Assembly: GCA_014649575.1 (NCBI GenBank)
Contig: BMTH01000008.1
Location: 62,001-126,000, forward strand
Direction of reading: 5' to 3'
DNA: 64,000 bases
Origin: Streptomyces griseoincarnatus
Lineage (GTDB): Bacteria; Actinomycetota; Actinomycetes; Streptomycetales; Streptomycetaceae
Shown here: piece after piece, positions 35,148 to 43,206 of the stretch
Numbering within the stretch: position 1 is the first letter of the stretch
Layout: each line of letters opens with the position of its first letter
The notes under the pieces: generated by a model
Database searches by the model: none
Told to the model about the DNA's origin: nothing
The model's input: the letters and a program-made list of their open reading frames with translations, nothing else
Program-made: the position numbers and the translations under genes

Positions 35148-36029
35148 ATGTACGAGCCGACCCACCTGCGGACCTTCCTGTCCGTGGCGCAGACGCTGAG
35201 CTTCACGCAGGCGGCGCGGCGGCTGGGGCTGCGTCAGTCGACGGTGAGCCAGCACGTGCGGCGGCTGGAGGAGGCCGCCGGGCGGCAGTTGTTCACGCGG
35301 GACACCCACTCGGTGGAGCTGACCGAGGACGGGGAGGCGATGCTCGGCTTCGCACGGCGCATCCTGGACGTGCACGAGCAGGCGGCGCAGTTCTTCACCG
35401 GCACCCGGCTGCGCGGGCGGCTGCGGTTCGGGGCGTCCGAGGACTTCGTGCTGACCCGGCTGCCGGAGATCCTCGAACGGTTCCGGCACGAGCACCCGGA
35501 GGTCGACCTGGAGCTGACGGTCGAGCTGTCGGGCACCCTGCACGAGCAGCTCGCGGAGGGCCGGCTGGACCTGGTGCTGGCCAAGCGGCGGCCGGAGGAC
35601 CCGCGTCCGGACCCGCACCGGCTGGTGTGGCAGGACGAGTTGGTGTGGATCGGCGCGCCGGGCCTGCGGCTCGACCCGCACCGCCCGGTGCCGCTGATCG
35701 TCTACCCGCCGCCGGGCATCACCCGGGACCTGGCGCTGCGGGCACTGGAGCGGGAGGGCCGCCAGTGGCGGATCGTGTGCAGCAGCGGCAGTCTCAACGG
35801 GCTGCTCGCGGCGGCGCGGGCGGGGCTCGGGGTGATGGTGCACGCGCGCGGGCTGATCCCGCCGGGGCTGGTGCGGATGCCGGAGCGGGCGGGTCTGCCG
35901 GAGCCGGGCTCGGTGGACTTCGTGGTGGTCCACGGCCGGCGGCGGCCCTCGGCGCAGGGAGCGGCGGACGCGCTCGCCGCGGCGATCCTGGCGGGCGGCG
36001 ACCGGCTGCACCGCGGCGGACAGGGGTGA
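35148..36029 (+). CDS. LysR-family transcriptional regulator
   Basis: 293 aa, ATG 35148. Winged helix ~1-60 (LRTFLSVAQTLSFTQAARRLGLRQSTVSQHVRRLE), then a type 2 periplasmic-binding-like effector domain (LRGRLRFGASEDFVLTRLPEIL; RLVWQDELVWIGAPG; GLGVMVHARGLIP). The ATG follows a -10-like TAGGCT by eight bases with no Shine-Dalgarno, so the transcript is probably leaderless. It most likely controls the divergent BASS-type transporter. Confidence 0.9.
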   Translation: MYEPTHLRTFLSVAQTLSFTQAARRLGLRQSTVSQHVRRLEEAAGRQLFTRDTHSVELTEDGEAMLGFARRILDVHEQAAQFFTGTRLRGRLRFGASEDFVLTRLPEILERFRHEHPEVDLELTVELSGTLHEQLAEGRLDLVLAKRRPEDPRPDPHRLVWQDELVWIGAPGLRLDPHRPVPLIVYPPPGITRDLALRALEREGRQWRIVCSSGSLNGLLAAARAGLGVMVHARGLIPPGLVRMPERAGLPEPGSVDFVVVHGRRRPSAQGAADALAAAILAGGDRLHRGGQG

Positions 36030-36348
36030 CGGTGCCGCCCGCGGAAGGGTGACGGTCCGGGCGGCCCGTGCGCTGAGCTGGGTGGAGGCCGTCGCGCCGC
36101 CCATGGGCCGGTCATGGGGACGTACAGATTCCGTGGAGATTGCGACACCGGAACTTACTCCGCCGTCAGGATTGTGCCCGGACCCTACCCGCTTGCGAGG
36201 TTTCTCCTTCACCGGTCGGCGGTCTCGCGCCCGTTACGCGGTTTTCGACCCCCTCCCGCCCCCGGAACACGTGGGGTAGCTTTCACCGCGCTGTGCGGGA
36301 CGACGGTGTTGCCGCACCGGTCCGAGCGCCAGGAAGCGGGGAGCGGGA
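36030..36348. other. 319-bp intergenic region upstream of the acyl-CoA ligase
   Basis: No gene seen. The distal part is less GC-rich than its surroundings (36120-36300) and probably holds the ligase promoter. A weak hairpin GTGCGGG...CCGCAC spans about 36292-36317. No recognised operator. Confidence 0.5.
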
Positions 36349-38175
36349 TTGCGCGAGTTCACCAACCCTCCGTTGTCACAGGCGCCCGCGGTGGGCGGTC
36401 TGGCCGACGTCGTCTTCCGGTACGCCGAGGAGGAGCCGCTGCGGGCGGCGCTCGGCCGCAAGGACGGCGACGGCCACTGGCGTGACGTGACCTCCGCCGA
36501 GTTCCGTGACGAGGTGCTCGCCCTGGCGAAGGGCCTTCTGGCGAGCGGGATCCGGTTCGGCGACCGCGTCGCGATCATGTCCCGCACCCGGTACGAGTGG
36601 ACCCTCTTCGACTTCGCGCTGTGGTCGGTCGGCGCGCAGGTCGTCCCCGTCTACCCGACGTCGTCGGCAGAGCAGTGCTCGTGGATGCTGCACGACGCGG
36701 AGGTGTCGGCGGCGATCGTGGAACACGAGGACCACGCGATGACCATCGCGACGGTCATCGACCGGCTGCCGCGGATGCGCCGGCTGTGGCAGCTCGACGC
36801 GGGCGCGGTGCAGGAGCTGTACGACGCGGGCGCGCACCTCGAGGACGACGTGGTGCACCGGCACCGCAGGGCGGTCACCCCCGATTCGGTCGCGACGGTC
36901 ATCTACACCTCGGGCACCACCGGCCGCCCCAAGGGCTGCGTCCTGACGCACGGCAACTTCATGTACGAGGCGGACACCGTCATCGAGCGCTGGGAGCCGG
37001 TGTTCCACTCCAAGCGGGGCGACGAGGCGTCGACGCTGCTGTTCCTGCCGCTGGCGCACGTCTTCGGGCGGATGGTGGAGGTCGCGGCGATCCGCGGCAA
37101 GGTGAAGTTCGGCCACCAGCCGCAGCTCAACGCGGCCGCGCTGATGCCCGACCTGGCCGCGTTCCGGCCGACGTTCATCCTGGCCGTGCCGTACATCTTC
37201 GAGAAGGTGTTCAACGCGGCGCGGCGCAAGGCCGAGCGGGAGGGGCGCGCGGGCCCGTTCGAGAAGGCGGTCGACGTGGCCGTGCGGTACGCCGACGCGA
37301 TGGAGGCGAGAGCCTGGGGCACCGGTCCCGGCCCGTCCGCGGGGCTGCGGATGCAGCACCAGTTGTTCGACAAGCTCGTGTACTCCAAGATCCGTACCGC
37401 GATGGGCGGCAGGATCCGGCACGCCATGTCGGGCGGTTCGGCGATGGACCGGCGCCTCGGCCTGTTCTTCGCGGGCGCCGGCGTGCACGTCTACGAGGGG
37501 TACGGGCTGACCGAGTCGACCGCCGCGGCCACCGCCAACCCGCCGGAGCGCACCCGTTACGGCACGGTCGGGCAGCCGATCCCCGGGGTGAGCGTGCACA
37601 TCGCCGACGACGGCGAGATCTGGCTGCACGGCGAGAACGTCTTCCAGGGCTACCTCAACAACCCGAAGGCCACCGACGAGACGCTGCACGACGGCTGGCT
37701 CGCCACCGGTGACCTGGGCTCCGTGGACGAGGACGGCTATCTGACCATCACCGGGCGGAAGAAGGAGATCCTGGTGACGTCCGGCGGCAAGAGCGTCTCA
37801 CCGGGCGCGCTGGAGGAGCGGGTGCGCGACCATCCGCTGGTCAACCAGTGCATCGTGGTCGGCAACGACCGTCCGTACGTGGCCGCGCTGGTCACCCTGG
37901 ACCAGGAGGCGGTCGACCACTGGCTGGCGATGCGGGGGAAGCCGCGGCTCTCCCCGGCCGAACTGGTGCGCGACCCGGATCTGGAGACAGAGGTGCGGCG
38001 CGCGGTGGTCGCGGCCAACACCCTGGTCTCGCAGGCCGAGTCGATCCGCACCTTCCGCATCCTGGCGCAGCCGTTCACCGAGGAGCACGGGCTGCTCACC
38101 CCGTCGCTGAAGCTGAAGCGCAGGGCCATCGAGAAGGCGTACACCGAAGAGGTCGAGGCGCTGTACCGGGCGTGA
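36349..38175 (+). CDS. Long-chain fatty-acid-CoA ligase (AMP-dependent synthetase)
   Basis: 608 aa from TTG 36349, supported by GGGGAG six bases upstream and homology beginning at once. Adenylation core motifs: YTSGTTGRPKGCV (P-loop, ~182-194), LPLAHVFGRM, YEGYGLTESTAAAT, DGWLATGDLG and ITGRKKEILVTSGGKSVSP, and the C-terminal Lys in PSLKLKRRAIEKAY. It activates fatty acids to acyl-AMP then acyl-CoA. Length is usual for the FadD15-like group. A single gene, followed after 83 bp by an aldo/keto reductase with its own ribosome binding site. Confidence 0.92.
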   Translation: MREFTNPPLSQAPAVGGLADVVFRYAEEEPLRAALGRKDGDGHWRDVTSAEFRDEVLALAKGLLASGIRFGDRVAIMSRTRYEWTLFDFALWSVGAQVVPVYPTSSAEQCSWMLHDAEVSAAIVEHEDHAMTIATVIDRLPRMRRLWQLDAGAVQELYDAGAHLEDDVVHRHRRAVTPDSVATVIYTSGTTGRPKGCVLTHGNFMYEADTVIERWEPVFHSKRGDEASTLLFLPLAHVFGRMVEVAAIRGKVKFGHQPQLNAAALMPDLAAFRPTFILAVPYIFEKVFNAARRKAEREGRAGPFEKAVDVAVRYADAMEARAWGTGPGPSAGLRMQHQLFDKLVYSKIRTAMGGRIRHAMSGGSAMDRRLGLFFAGAGVHVYEGYGLTESTAAATANPPERTRYGTVGQPIPGVSVHIADDGEIWLHGENVFQGYLNNPKATDETLHDGWLATGDLGSVDEDGYLTITGRKKEILVTSGGKSVSPGALEERVRDHPLVNQCIVVGNDRPYVAALVTLDQEAVDHWLAMRGKPRLSPAELVRDPDLETEVRRAVVAANTLVSQAESIRTFRILAQPFTEEHGLLTPSLKLKRRAIEKAYTEEVEALYRA

Positions 38176-38258
38176 ATTCCGCGGTCAGGGATGCGGCGGG
38201 GGCCGTGATCGTTGACGATGGGGGTATCAGCTGACCACAACCTAAGGATCGAGAGCTC

Positions 38259-39092
38259 GTGAGCAAGGTCCCCCCGATCACCCTGAACAACGGCGTCGAG
38301 ATGCCCCAGCTCGGGTTCGGCGTCTGGCAGGTACCGGACGCGGAGGCCGAGACGGCCGTGGCGGCGGCACTGGAGGCCGGCTACCGCAGCATCGACACGG
38401 CCGCGATCTACGGCAACGAAGAGGGCACCGGCAAGGCCGTCGCGCGGTCGGGCATCCCCCGTGAGGACATCTTCGTCACCACCAAGCTGTGGAACGGCGA
38501 CCACGGGTACGACTCCACCCTGAAGGCCTTCGACACCTCGCTGTCGAAGCTCGGCCTCGACTACGTCGACCTCTACCTCATCCACTGGCCCACCCCGGCC
38601 CGCGACCTGTACGTCGACACGTACAAGGCGTTCGAGAAGCTGCTGTCGGACGGGCGGGTGCGCGCGATCGGCGTGTCCAACTTCCTGCCGGAGCACCTGG
38701 AGCGGCTGATCGGGGAGACGTCGGTCGTCCCGGCGGTCAACCAGATCGAGCTGCACCCGCACCTCCAGCAGGCCGCCTCCCGGGAGTACCACGCGGAGCA
38801 GGGCATCGCCACCGAGGCGTACTCGCCGCTCGGCTCCGGCAAGGGCATCCTGGAGATCCCGGCGATCGTGGCCATCGCGCAGAAGCACGGCCGCACGCCC
38901 GCCCAGGTGGTGCTGCGCTGGCACCTCCAGCTGGGCAACGTCGTCATCCCCAAGTCGGTGACGCCGTCCCGCATCAAGGAGAACATCCACGTCTTCGGGT
39001 TCACCCTGGACACCGAGGACCTGGCGGCGATCAGCGCGCTCAACGAGGACCGGCGGGTGGGATCGGACCCCGCCGAGTTCAACCAGGCCTGA
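38259..39092 (+). CDS. Aldo/keto reductase
   Basis: 277 aa from GTG 38259. (beta/alpha)8 NADPH-dependent reductase with catalytic tetrad Asp and Tyr in SIDTAAIYGNEEGTG, Lys in FVTTKLWN and His in YLIHWPTP. Cofactor segment PKSVTPSRIKEN and conserved VSNFLPEHLERL are present. Typical 2,5-diketogluconate reductase/AKR5-like length; reduces small aldehydes or ketones. A spaced dyad after the stop is the likely terminator. Confidence 0.93.
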   Translation: MSKVPPITLNNGVEMPQLGFGVWQVPDAEAETAVAAALEAGYRSIDTAAIYGNEEGTGKAVARSGIPREDIFVTTKLWNGDHGYDSTLKAFDTSLSKLGLDYVDLYLIHWPTPARDLYVDTYKAFEKLLSDGRVRAIGVSNFLPEHLERLIGETSVVPAVNQIELHPHLQQAASREYHAEQGIATEAYSPLGSGKGILEIPAIVAIAQKHGRTPAQVVLRWHLQLGNVVIPKSVTPSRIKENIHVFGFTLDTEDLAAISALNEDRRVGSDPAEFNQA

Positions 39093-39100
39093 CGGCGCCC

Positions 39101-39147
39101 ACGCCGGTGGCCGGCCCCCGCGGTGACGGGTGGCAGGCCACCGGCGT
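39101..39147. terminator. Bidirectional terminator between convergent genes
   Basis: Perfect 12-bp arms ACGCCGGTGGCC (39101-39112) and GGCCACCGGCGT (39136-39147) with a 23-base loop, between the aldo/keto reductase and the convergent SDR gene. Confidence 0.7.
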
Positions 39148-39158
39148 TCGCGCACCGG

Positions 39159-39863
39159 TCAGTTGGGCTGCCCGAGGGGCCGGACGACCACGGTGTTCAC
39201 ATCCACCCCGTGCGGCTGGCCGAGCGCCCACACCACCGACCCGGCGATCTGCTCGGCGGTGAGCATGTGCCCCAGTGACGTCACGTCCCGGCCGTCCCAG
39301 AACGGGGTCTCCACCCGGCCCGGCGCGATCAGCGTGACCCCGATCCCCCACTCGGTGACCTGCCGCCGCGTGTTCTCGGCGAGCCCGGTCACCGCGTACT
39401 TGGTGGCCCCGTACAGATTGCCGGGCGTGGGCACGAACCCGGCGACGCTGCCCACCAGCACGATCCGCCCGCCGCCGCGCCGGAGCGCGTCGACGGAGGC
39501 CCGGATCAGCAGGGCGGGGCCCAGCACGTTGGTGAGCACCATGTCGGTCCACCCGGCGGGGTCGCCGTCGGCGACGGTGTCGTGCGTGGCGTACCCGGCG
39601 TTGGCGACGACGGCGTCCAGCCGCCCGAACCGCGCCAGCACGGCGTCGACGGCGCCGCTCACGTCGGCGTAATCGGCCGCGTTCCCTGGGAGCGTCAACA
39701 GCCGCTCGGGCTCCCCGAGTTCCTTGGCGAACGCGTGCAGCCGCTCCTCCCGCCGGCCGGTGACGGCGACCGCCTCCCCCTCCTCCAGCAGCCGCCGCGC
39801 CACGGCGGCGCCGATCCCGGTCCCGCCTCCGGTGACGAGCGTGACCCGCGTGTCGTCGGTCAT
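39159..39863 (-). CDS. Short-chain dehydrogenase/reductase (SDR)
   Basis: 234 aa, ATG 39863. Classical SDR: TGGGTGIGAAVARRL cofactor motif, NAG in DAVVANAGYA, catalytic Ser in LVGSVAGF, Tyr and Lys in YGATKYAV. The motif and the Arg of TGRREERL favour NADP(H). C-terminal PGRVETPFWDG is as in clavulanate-dehydrogenase-like SDRs. Substrate unknown. Single gene. Confidence 0.92.
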   Translation of the reverse strand: MTDDTRVTLVTGGGTGIGAAVARRLLEEGEAVAVTGRREERLHAFAKELGEPERLLTLPGNAADYADVSGAVDAVLARFGRLDAVVANAGYATHDTVADGDPAGWTDMVLTNVLGPALLIRASVDALRRGGGRIVLVGSVAGFVPTPGNLYGATKYAVTGLAENTRRQVTEWGIGVTLIAPGRVETPFWDGRDVTSLGHMLTAEQIAGSVVWALGQPHGVDVNTVVVRPLGQPN

Positions 39864-39932
39864 GGGAACTCCCCTGTCGTCTCGTTGTGTGCCGGGGAGT
39901 CCATCACTTGGAGCGCTCTTCAGGTCAAGGGG

Positions 39933-40844
39933 TCACACCGGCCGTACCCCCGAATGGACCGTGTGGGCCGCCAGGACGAACAAATCGGGACGGTGGTGGA
40001 CGCTCGCCGGGTCGTCCGGGTCGACGAGGCGGTCCAGGGTGGCGCGGTCGTCGGGGTCCAGGTACTCGCCGAGCATGTCGCGGGTGCGGGTGAGGGACTC
40101 GACGACGTAGGCGCGGGCGCGGTCCGGGACGGGGGCCGGGAGGTCGAGGAGGAAGGTGCGCGAGCGGGTGTGGTGCAGGCCGGCCGCGGTGAGCAGGGCG
40201 GGCCAGTCCTCCACCTGGGCCACCGAGCCGGGCAGTTCCTCCCGCATGCGGCTGAACCAGTCCTCCTCCACGGCGCCGATCCGGGCCTGGAGGCCGGGAC
40301 GGCCGAAGCCGATGTCGCGGGGCAGGAAGCGGGAGGGCAGTCCGCCCTCCATCACGGCGAGCGTGCCGCCGGGCGCGAGCCGTTCGACGCAGGCCGCGAG
40401 TGCGGCGCCCTGGTCGCCGAGGTGGTGGATGCTGCGGCTGGCCCACAGCAGGTCGGCCGGGTAGTCCAGCTCGGCCAGCACGCCCGGCATGTCGCCGGTC
40501 AGGGTGGCGAAGCGGTCGCCGGCGCCGAGGCGTCCGGCGCGGGCGCGGGCCCGCTCCAGCAGCGGTTCGGAGCCGTCGACGGCCACGATCCGGGCGCCCG
40601 GGAAGGTCTCGGCGAACAGGCCGGAGATCACGCCGGGTCCGCTGCCGGCGTCCACGATCAGCCCCGGTTCGGTGACCTCCTTCGCCAGCCAGGCCAGGGC
40701 GTGCTCGTACAGCGGGGTGAACAGTTCCGCCTGGCTCTCCAGCAGGGGCGCCAGTTCGGCCCAGTCGAGGTGCTCGTGGTCGTGCCCGTGCGCGTTCCCG
40801 GAACGGTGCTCGTCGTGCCCGGGTGCGTGGTGGTGGTGCGCCAT
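39933..40844 (-). CDS. SAM-dependent methyltransferase with His-rich N terminus
   Basis: 303 aa, ATG 40844. The first ~26 residues contain eleven His (MAHHHHAPGHDEHRSGNAHG, then HDHEH), a likely metal-binding tail not part of the fold. The class I Rossmann fold begins ~62 with VDAGSGPGVISGLFAETF (motif I) and RIVAVDGSEPLLERAR (motif II), then LLWASRSIHHLG and LAPGGTLAVMEGG. Methyl acceptor unknown. It lies 149 bp downstream of the GH6 gene on the same strand, but a terminator separates them. Confidence 0.85.
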   Translation of the reverse strand: MAHHHHAPGHDEHRSGNAHGHDHEHLDWAELAPLLESQAELFTPLYEHALAWLAKEVTEPGLIVDAGSGPGVISGLFAETFPGARIVAVDGSEPLLERARARAGRLGAGDRFATLTGDMPGVLAELDYPADLLWASRSIHHLGDQGAALAACVERLAPGGTLAVMEGGLPSRFLPRDIGFGRPGLQARIGAVEEDWFSRMREELPGSVAQVEDWPALLTAAGLHHTRSRTFLLDLPAPVPDRARAYVVESLTRTRDMLGEYLDPDDRATLDRLVDPDDPASVHHRPDLFVLAAHTVHSGVRPV

Positions 40845-40935
40845 GGTGGTCAGCCTCTCCGCTCGGATGCGGTCAGCGTGCGACGACGCACCGGGGGCGG
40901 GCAAACCATGTTGCCGGGACGGCAAAACGACGGTG

Positions 40936-40980
40936 GTCCGCCGGACCCGGGGCCCCGCGTGGGGTCCGGGTCCGGCGGAC
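40936..40980 (-). terminator. Terminator of the GH6 cellulase gene
   Basis: Perfect 15-bp arms GTCCGCCGGACCCGG (40936-40950) and CCGGGTCCGGCGGAC (40966-40980), with an inner CCCC-GCGT-GGGG extension, begin 14 bp after the GH6 stop. Confidence 0.85.
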
Positions 40981-40993
40981 GCGGGTCAGCCGG

Positions 40994-42712
40994 TCACGAC
41001 AGCGGCGGGTAGGCGTTCTTCATCAGCTCCTGGAACTGGGCGGAGAACCAGTGCCCGGAGATCGGGGCGTCGCCGAGCGCCCCCGACATGTTGTTGTCGT
41101 TGCGCGGATTGCCGGTGTACGTGGGGTCGCACATCCGGTCGAAGCCCTTGCCCTCGTCGTTGTCGATCTCCTCGCTCGCGCCGTCGGACTCGCCCGGGGG
41201 CTTCATCCACACGTAGGCGTCGATACCGGGCTCCGGGGACGCCTGGGGCCGCTCACCCAGACCGGCTCCGGCCTGGTTGCACCAGTTGCCCGTGTTGTAC
41301 CGGCGGTCGTAGCGGCCGCCGTCGACGTAGGTGTCCACGCTGGTCGTCGCGCCGGGACCGGTGGGCCGGTTCGCGCCGCCCCAGCCGTTGCGGGACGTGT
41401 CGATCAGCATGCCGATGTTCGAGTCGAAGCCGAGCGAGACCAGCTTCTCGCGCAGCGCCTGGGCGTACGACAGCTCGTCGACGTAGCGGTTCCAGCTGAC
41501 CCACTTCGACTCGCGCACGGACTTGCCGGCCACGTTGTCGTTGATGGAGAAGTGGTCTTCCTTCAGGGCGCTGTAGTTGGCCGTGTTGGCGATGAAGCCG
41601 TGCACGTCGGCGACGGTCGCGCCCTCGGCGGTGGCAGCCTGCTTGAACAGCTCGGCGGAGGGGCCGAAGTTGTCGTCCCAGCCCAGCCAGCCGTGGTGGC
41701 CGGCGTCCACGTAGTTGTAGACGTTGGGCGCGTCACCCAGCTTGTTCAGGGCGTAGCCGACGCCCTTGACGTAGTTGCCGTTGGCCTTCATCGTGTCGCA
41801 GTTCGGCGTGGCGGTCGCCCGCGGCGACACGTTGGTGACCAGGTTGGGCAGGGAGTCGATCTCGACCGTGGTGACGATCCGCAGCGAGGCGTACTTGGAG
41901 TCGGCGAGGATCTCCGCGATCGGGTCGATGTACTCGCTCTTGTAGCGGTCGATCTCCGTGGGGCCGAGTTCACCGTTGGAGGCGAGGGCGGCGCAGTCGC
42001 GGCCGGGCAGGTTGTAGATGACCAGCTGGACGACGAGTTCGCCGGAGCCCTTCTGTTCCAGGGCCTCGTCGAGGTGGTCCCGCAGGCCCATCTTGCCGCC
42101 CGCCCCGTTGATGGCGGCGGTGCGATCCAGCCAGACACCGGTGGGCTGGTTCGCGATGCGGCTGCCGCCCGGCTCGGCGGCGGCGTTCGCGGACCACTCC
42201 GGGTTCACGTACACCTTGGCGCCGTCGTACGGGTTGTCCACCCGGTCGCCCTGCGGGGGCGGGTCGGTCGGGTCGGTCGGGTCGGTCCCGCCGTCGTCGA
42301 CGTTGCAGGTCACCCCGTCGAGGGTGAAGGTGCTGGGCACGGCGTTGGTGCCGCTGTGGCTGCCCTGGAAGCCGAAGGTGGCGGAGCCTCCGCTGGCGAG
42401 CGTGGCGTTGTACGACTCGTTGGCCGCCGTGACGTTCGCGCCGGACTGGGTGATCCTGGCGTTCCAGCCGCTGGTCACCCTCTGGTTGCCGGCGTAGGTC
42501 CAGTTCACCGCCCACGACGACTTCGCGGCGCCGTGGTTGGTGACCGTCACGGACGCGGTGAAGCCGGTGTCCCACTGGTTCTGCACCCGGTAGTCCACGG
42601 TGCAGGGGACGGCGGCCGCGCCGGCGTCGCCCGGGACGGCGGCGATCGCCGTCCCGGTGGCGCCGGCGACCAGCGCCGTGGCGGCGAGGAGCGCGGTTCT
42701 GGTGCGACTCAT
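40994..42712 (-). CDS. Secreted GH6 exocellulase (cellobiohydrolase) with N-terminal CBM2
   Basis: 572 aa from ATG 42712. Signal ~1-33, CBM2 cellulose-binding module ~35-137 (WAVNWTYAGNQRVTSGWNA; paired Cys near the ends), Pro/Thr/Asp linker (DPTDPTDPPP), GH6 catalytic domain ~155-572. Signature one VIYNLPGRDCAA is present; signature two reads VEIDSLPN (Ile in place of Pro), as in processive bacterial exocellulases, and the long ~415-aa domain also fits the exo class. DAGHHGWLGWDD is a substrate-tunnel motif. Divergent from GH48, with a degenerate CebR box upstream. Confidence 0.93.
   Translation of the reverse strand: MSRTRTALLAATALVAGATGTAIAAVPGDAGAAAVPCTVDYRVQNQWDTGFTASVTVTNHGAAKSSWAVNWTYAGNQRVTSGWNARITQSGANVTAANESYNATLASGGSATFGFQGSHSGTNAVPSTFTLDGVTCNVDDGGTDPTDPTDPPPQGDRVDNPYDGAKVYVNPEWSANAAAEPGGSRIANQPTGVWLDRTAAINGAGGKMGLRDHLDEALEQKGSGELVVQLVIYNLPGRDCAALASNGELGPTEIDRYKSEYIDPIAEILADSKYASLRIVTTVEIDSLPNLVTNVSPRATATPNCDTMKANGNYVKGVGYALNKLGDAPNVYNYVDAGHHGWLGWDDNFGPSAELFKQAATAEGATVADVHGFIANTANYSALKEDHFSINDNVAGKSVRESKWVSWNRYVDELSYAQALREKLVSLGFDSNIGMLIDTSRNGWGGANRPTGPGATTSVDTYVDGGRYDRRYNTGNWCNQAGAGLGERPQASPEPGIDAYVWMKPPGESDGASEEIDNDEGKGFDRMCDPTYTGNPRNDNNMSGALGDAPISGHWFSAQFQELMKNAYPPLS
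42261..42287 (-). repeat. Three 9-bp repeats coding the GH6 linker
   Basis: GGGTCGGTC three times in tandem encodes the Asp-Pro-Thr repeats joining CBM2 to the catalytic domain; linker length could change by slippage. Confidence 0.8.
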
Positions 42713-43004
42713 GGTGCGGGTTTCCTTATCCGTAGGGGGCGTTCCTTGTGGGCGCGCGCAGGCGTTCGCGCGGCCTGGTGCCTTACGGGGTGGGGGATGC
42801 CGTCCCGGATCCGCACGGGCGGGTCCGTGTTGCCGGCCGGACGTCTCCGGGCGGCACGACGGCACAGGGATCCCACGGTGACGAGCGCCCTCGCGTCAGG
42901 TGCTCCACACGTGCACGGGGGTGGCTCAAAGTACTGAACGCGGGGGGTGGCTCATCGGGCGACTCCTTGCAGCTCGGACGCGTCGTGACCGACGCGTCGA
43001 CTGA

Positions 43005-43018
43005 TGGAACCGCTCCCA
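43005..43018. promoter_or_regulatory. Degenerate CebR box on the GH6 side
   Basis: TGGAACCGCTCCCA matches the TGGGAGCGCTCCCA consensus except at three positions of the left half; the right half is intact. It lies 293 bp upstream of the GH6 start. Confidence 0.7.
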
Positions 43019-43147
43019 CTGGTGCACATGAAGCTAGCGCCAAGTGACGATGAAGAACAGAGGGTGTGCGGACTTTGGCGTTTCTCGGTGCGTCGAATCT
43101 TTTCGATTCGCACCAAGGCTTGACCGGTCATCACCCCGTCCCCACTA

Positions 43148-43161
43148 TGGGAGCGCTCCCA
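43148..43161. promoter_or_regulatory. Perfect CebR operator upstream of GH48
   Basis: TGGGAGCGCTCCCA, the exact palindrome bound by the LacI-family repressor CebR and released by cello-oligosaccharides. It is 46 bp before the GH48 ATG and just downstream of a candidate -10, so repression is expected without cellobiose. Confidence 0.9.
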
Positions 43162-43206
43162 CTGGTTCAAGCCTTGACATGTCGAGTCGCAGGAAGGACC
43201 AGCACC

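Larger units (their letters stand above)
42713..43206. promoter_or_regulatory. Divergent GH6/GH48 promoter region
   Basis: 494 bp without genes, less GC-rich in its right half. It holds CebR-like boxes at 43005 and 43148, a hairpin CGAATC-TTTTC-GATTCG (43094-43110), and an inverted repeat around the second box. A candidate GH48 promoter is TTGACC (43120-43125), 17 bp, CACTAT (43143-43148), so the operator starts at the last base of the -10. Confidence 0.65.
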
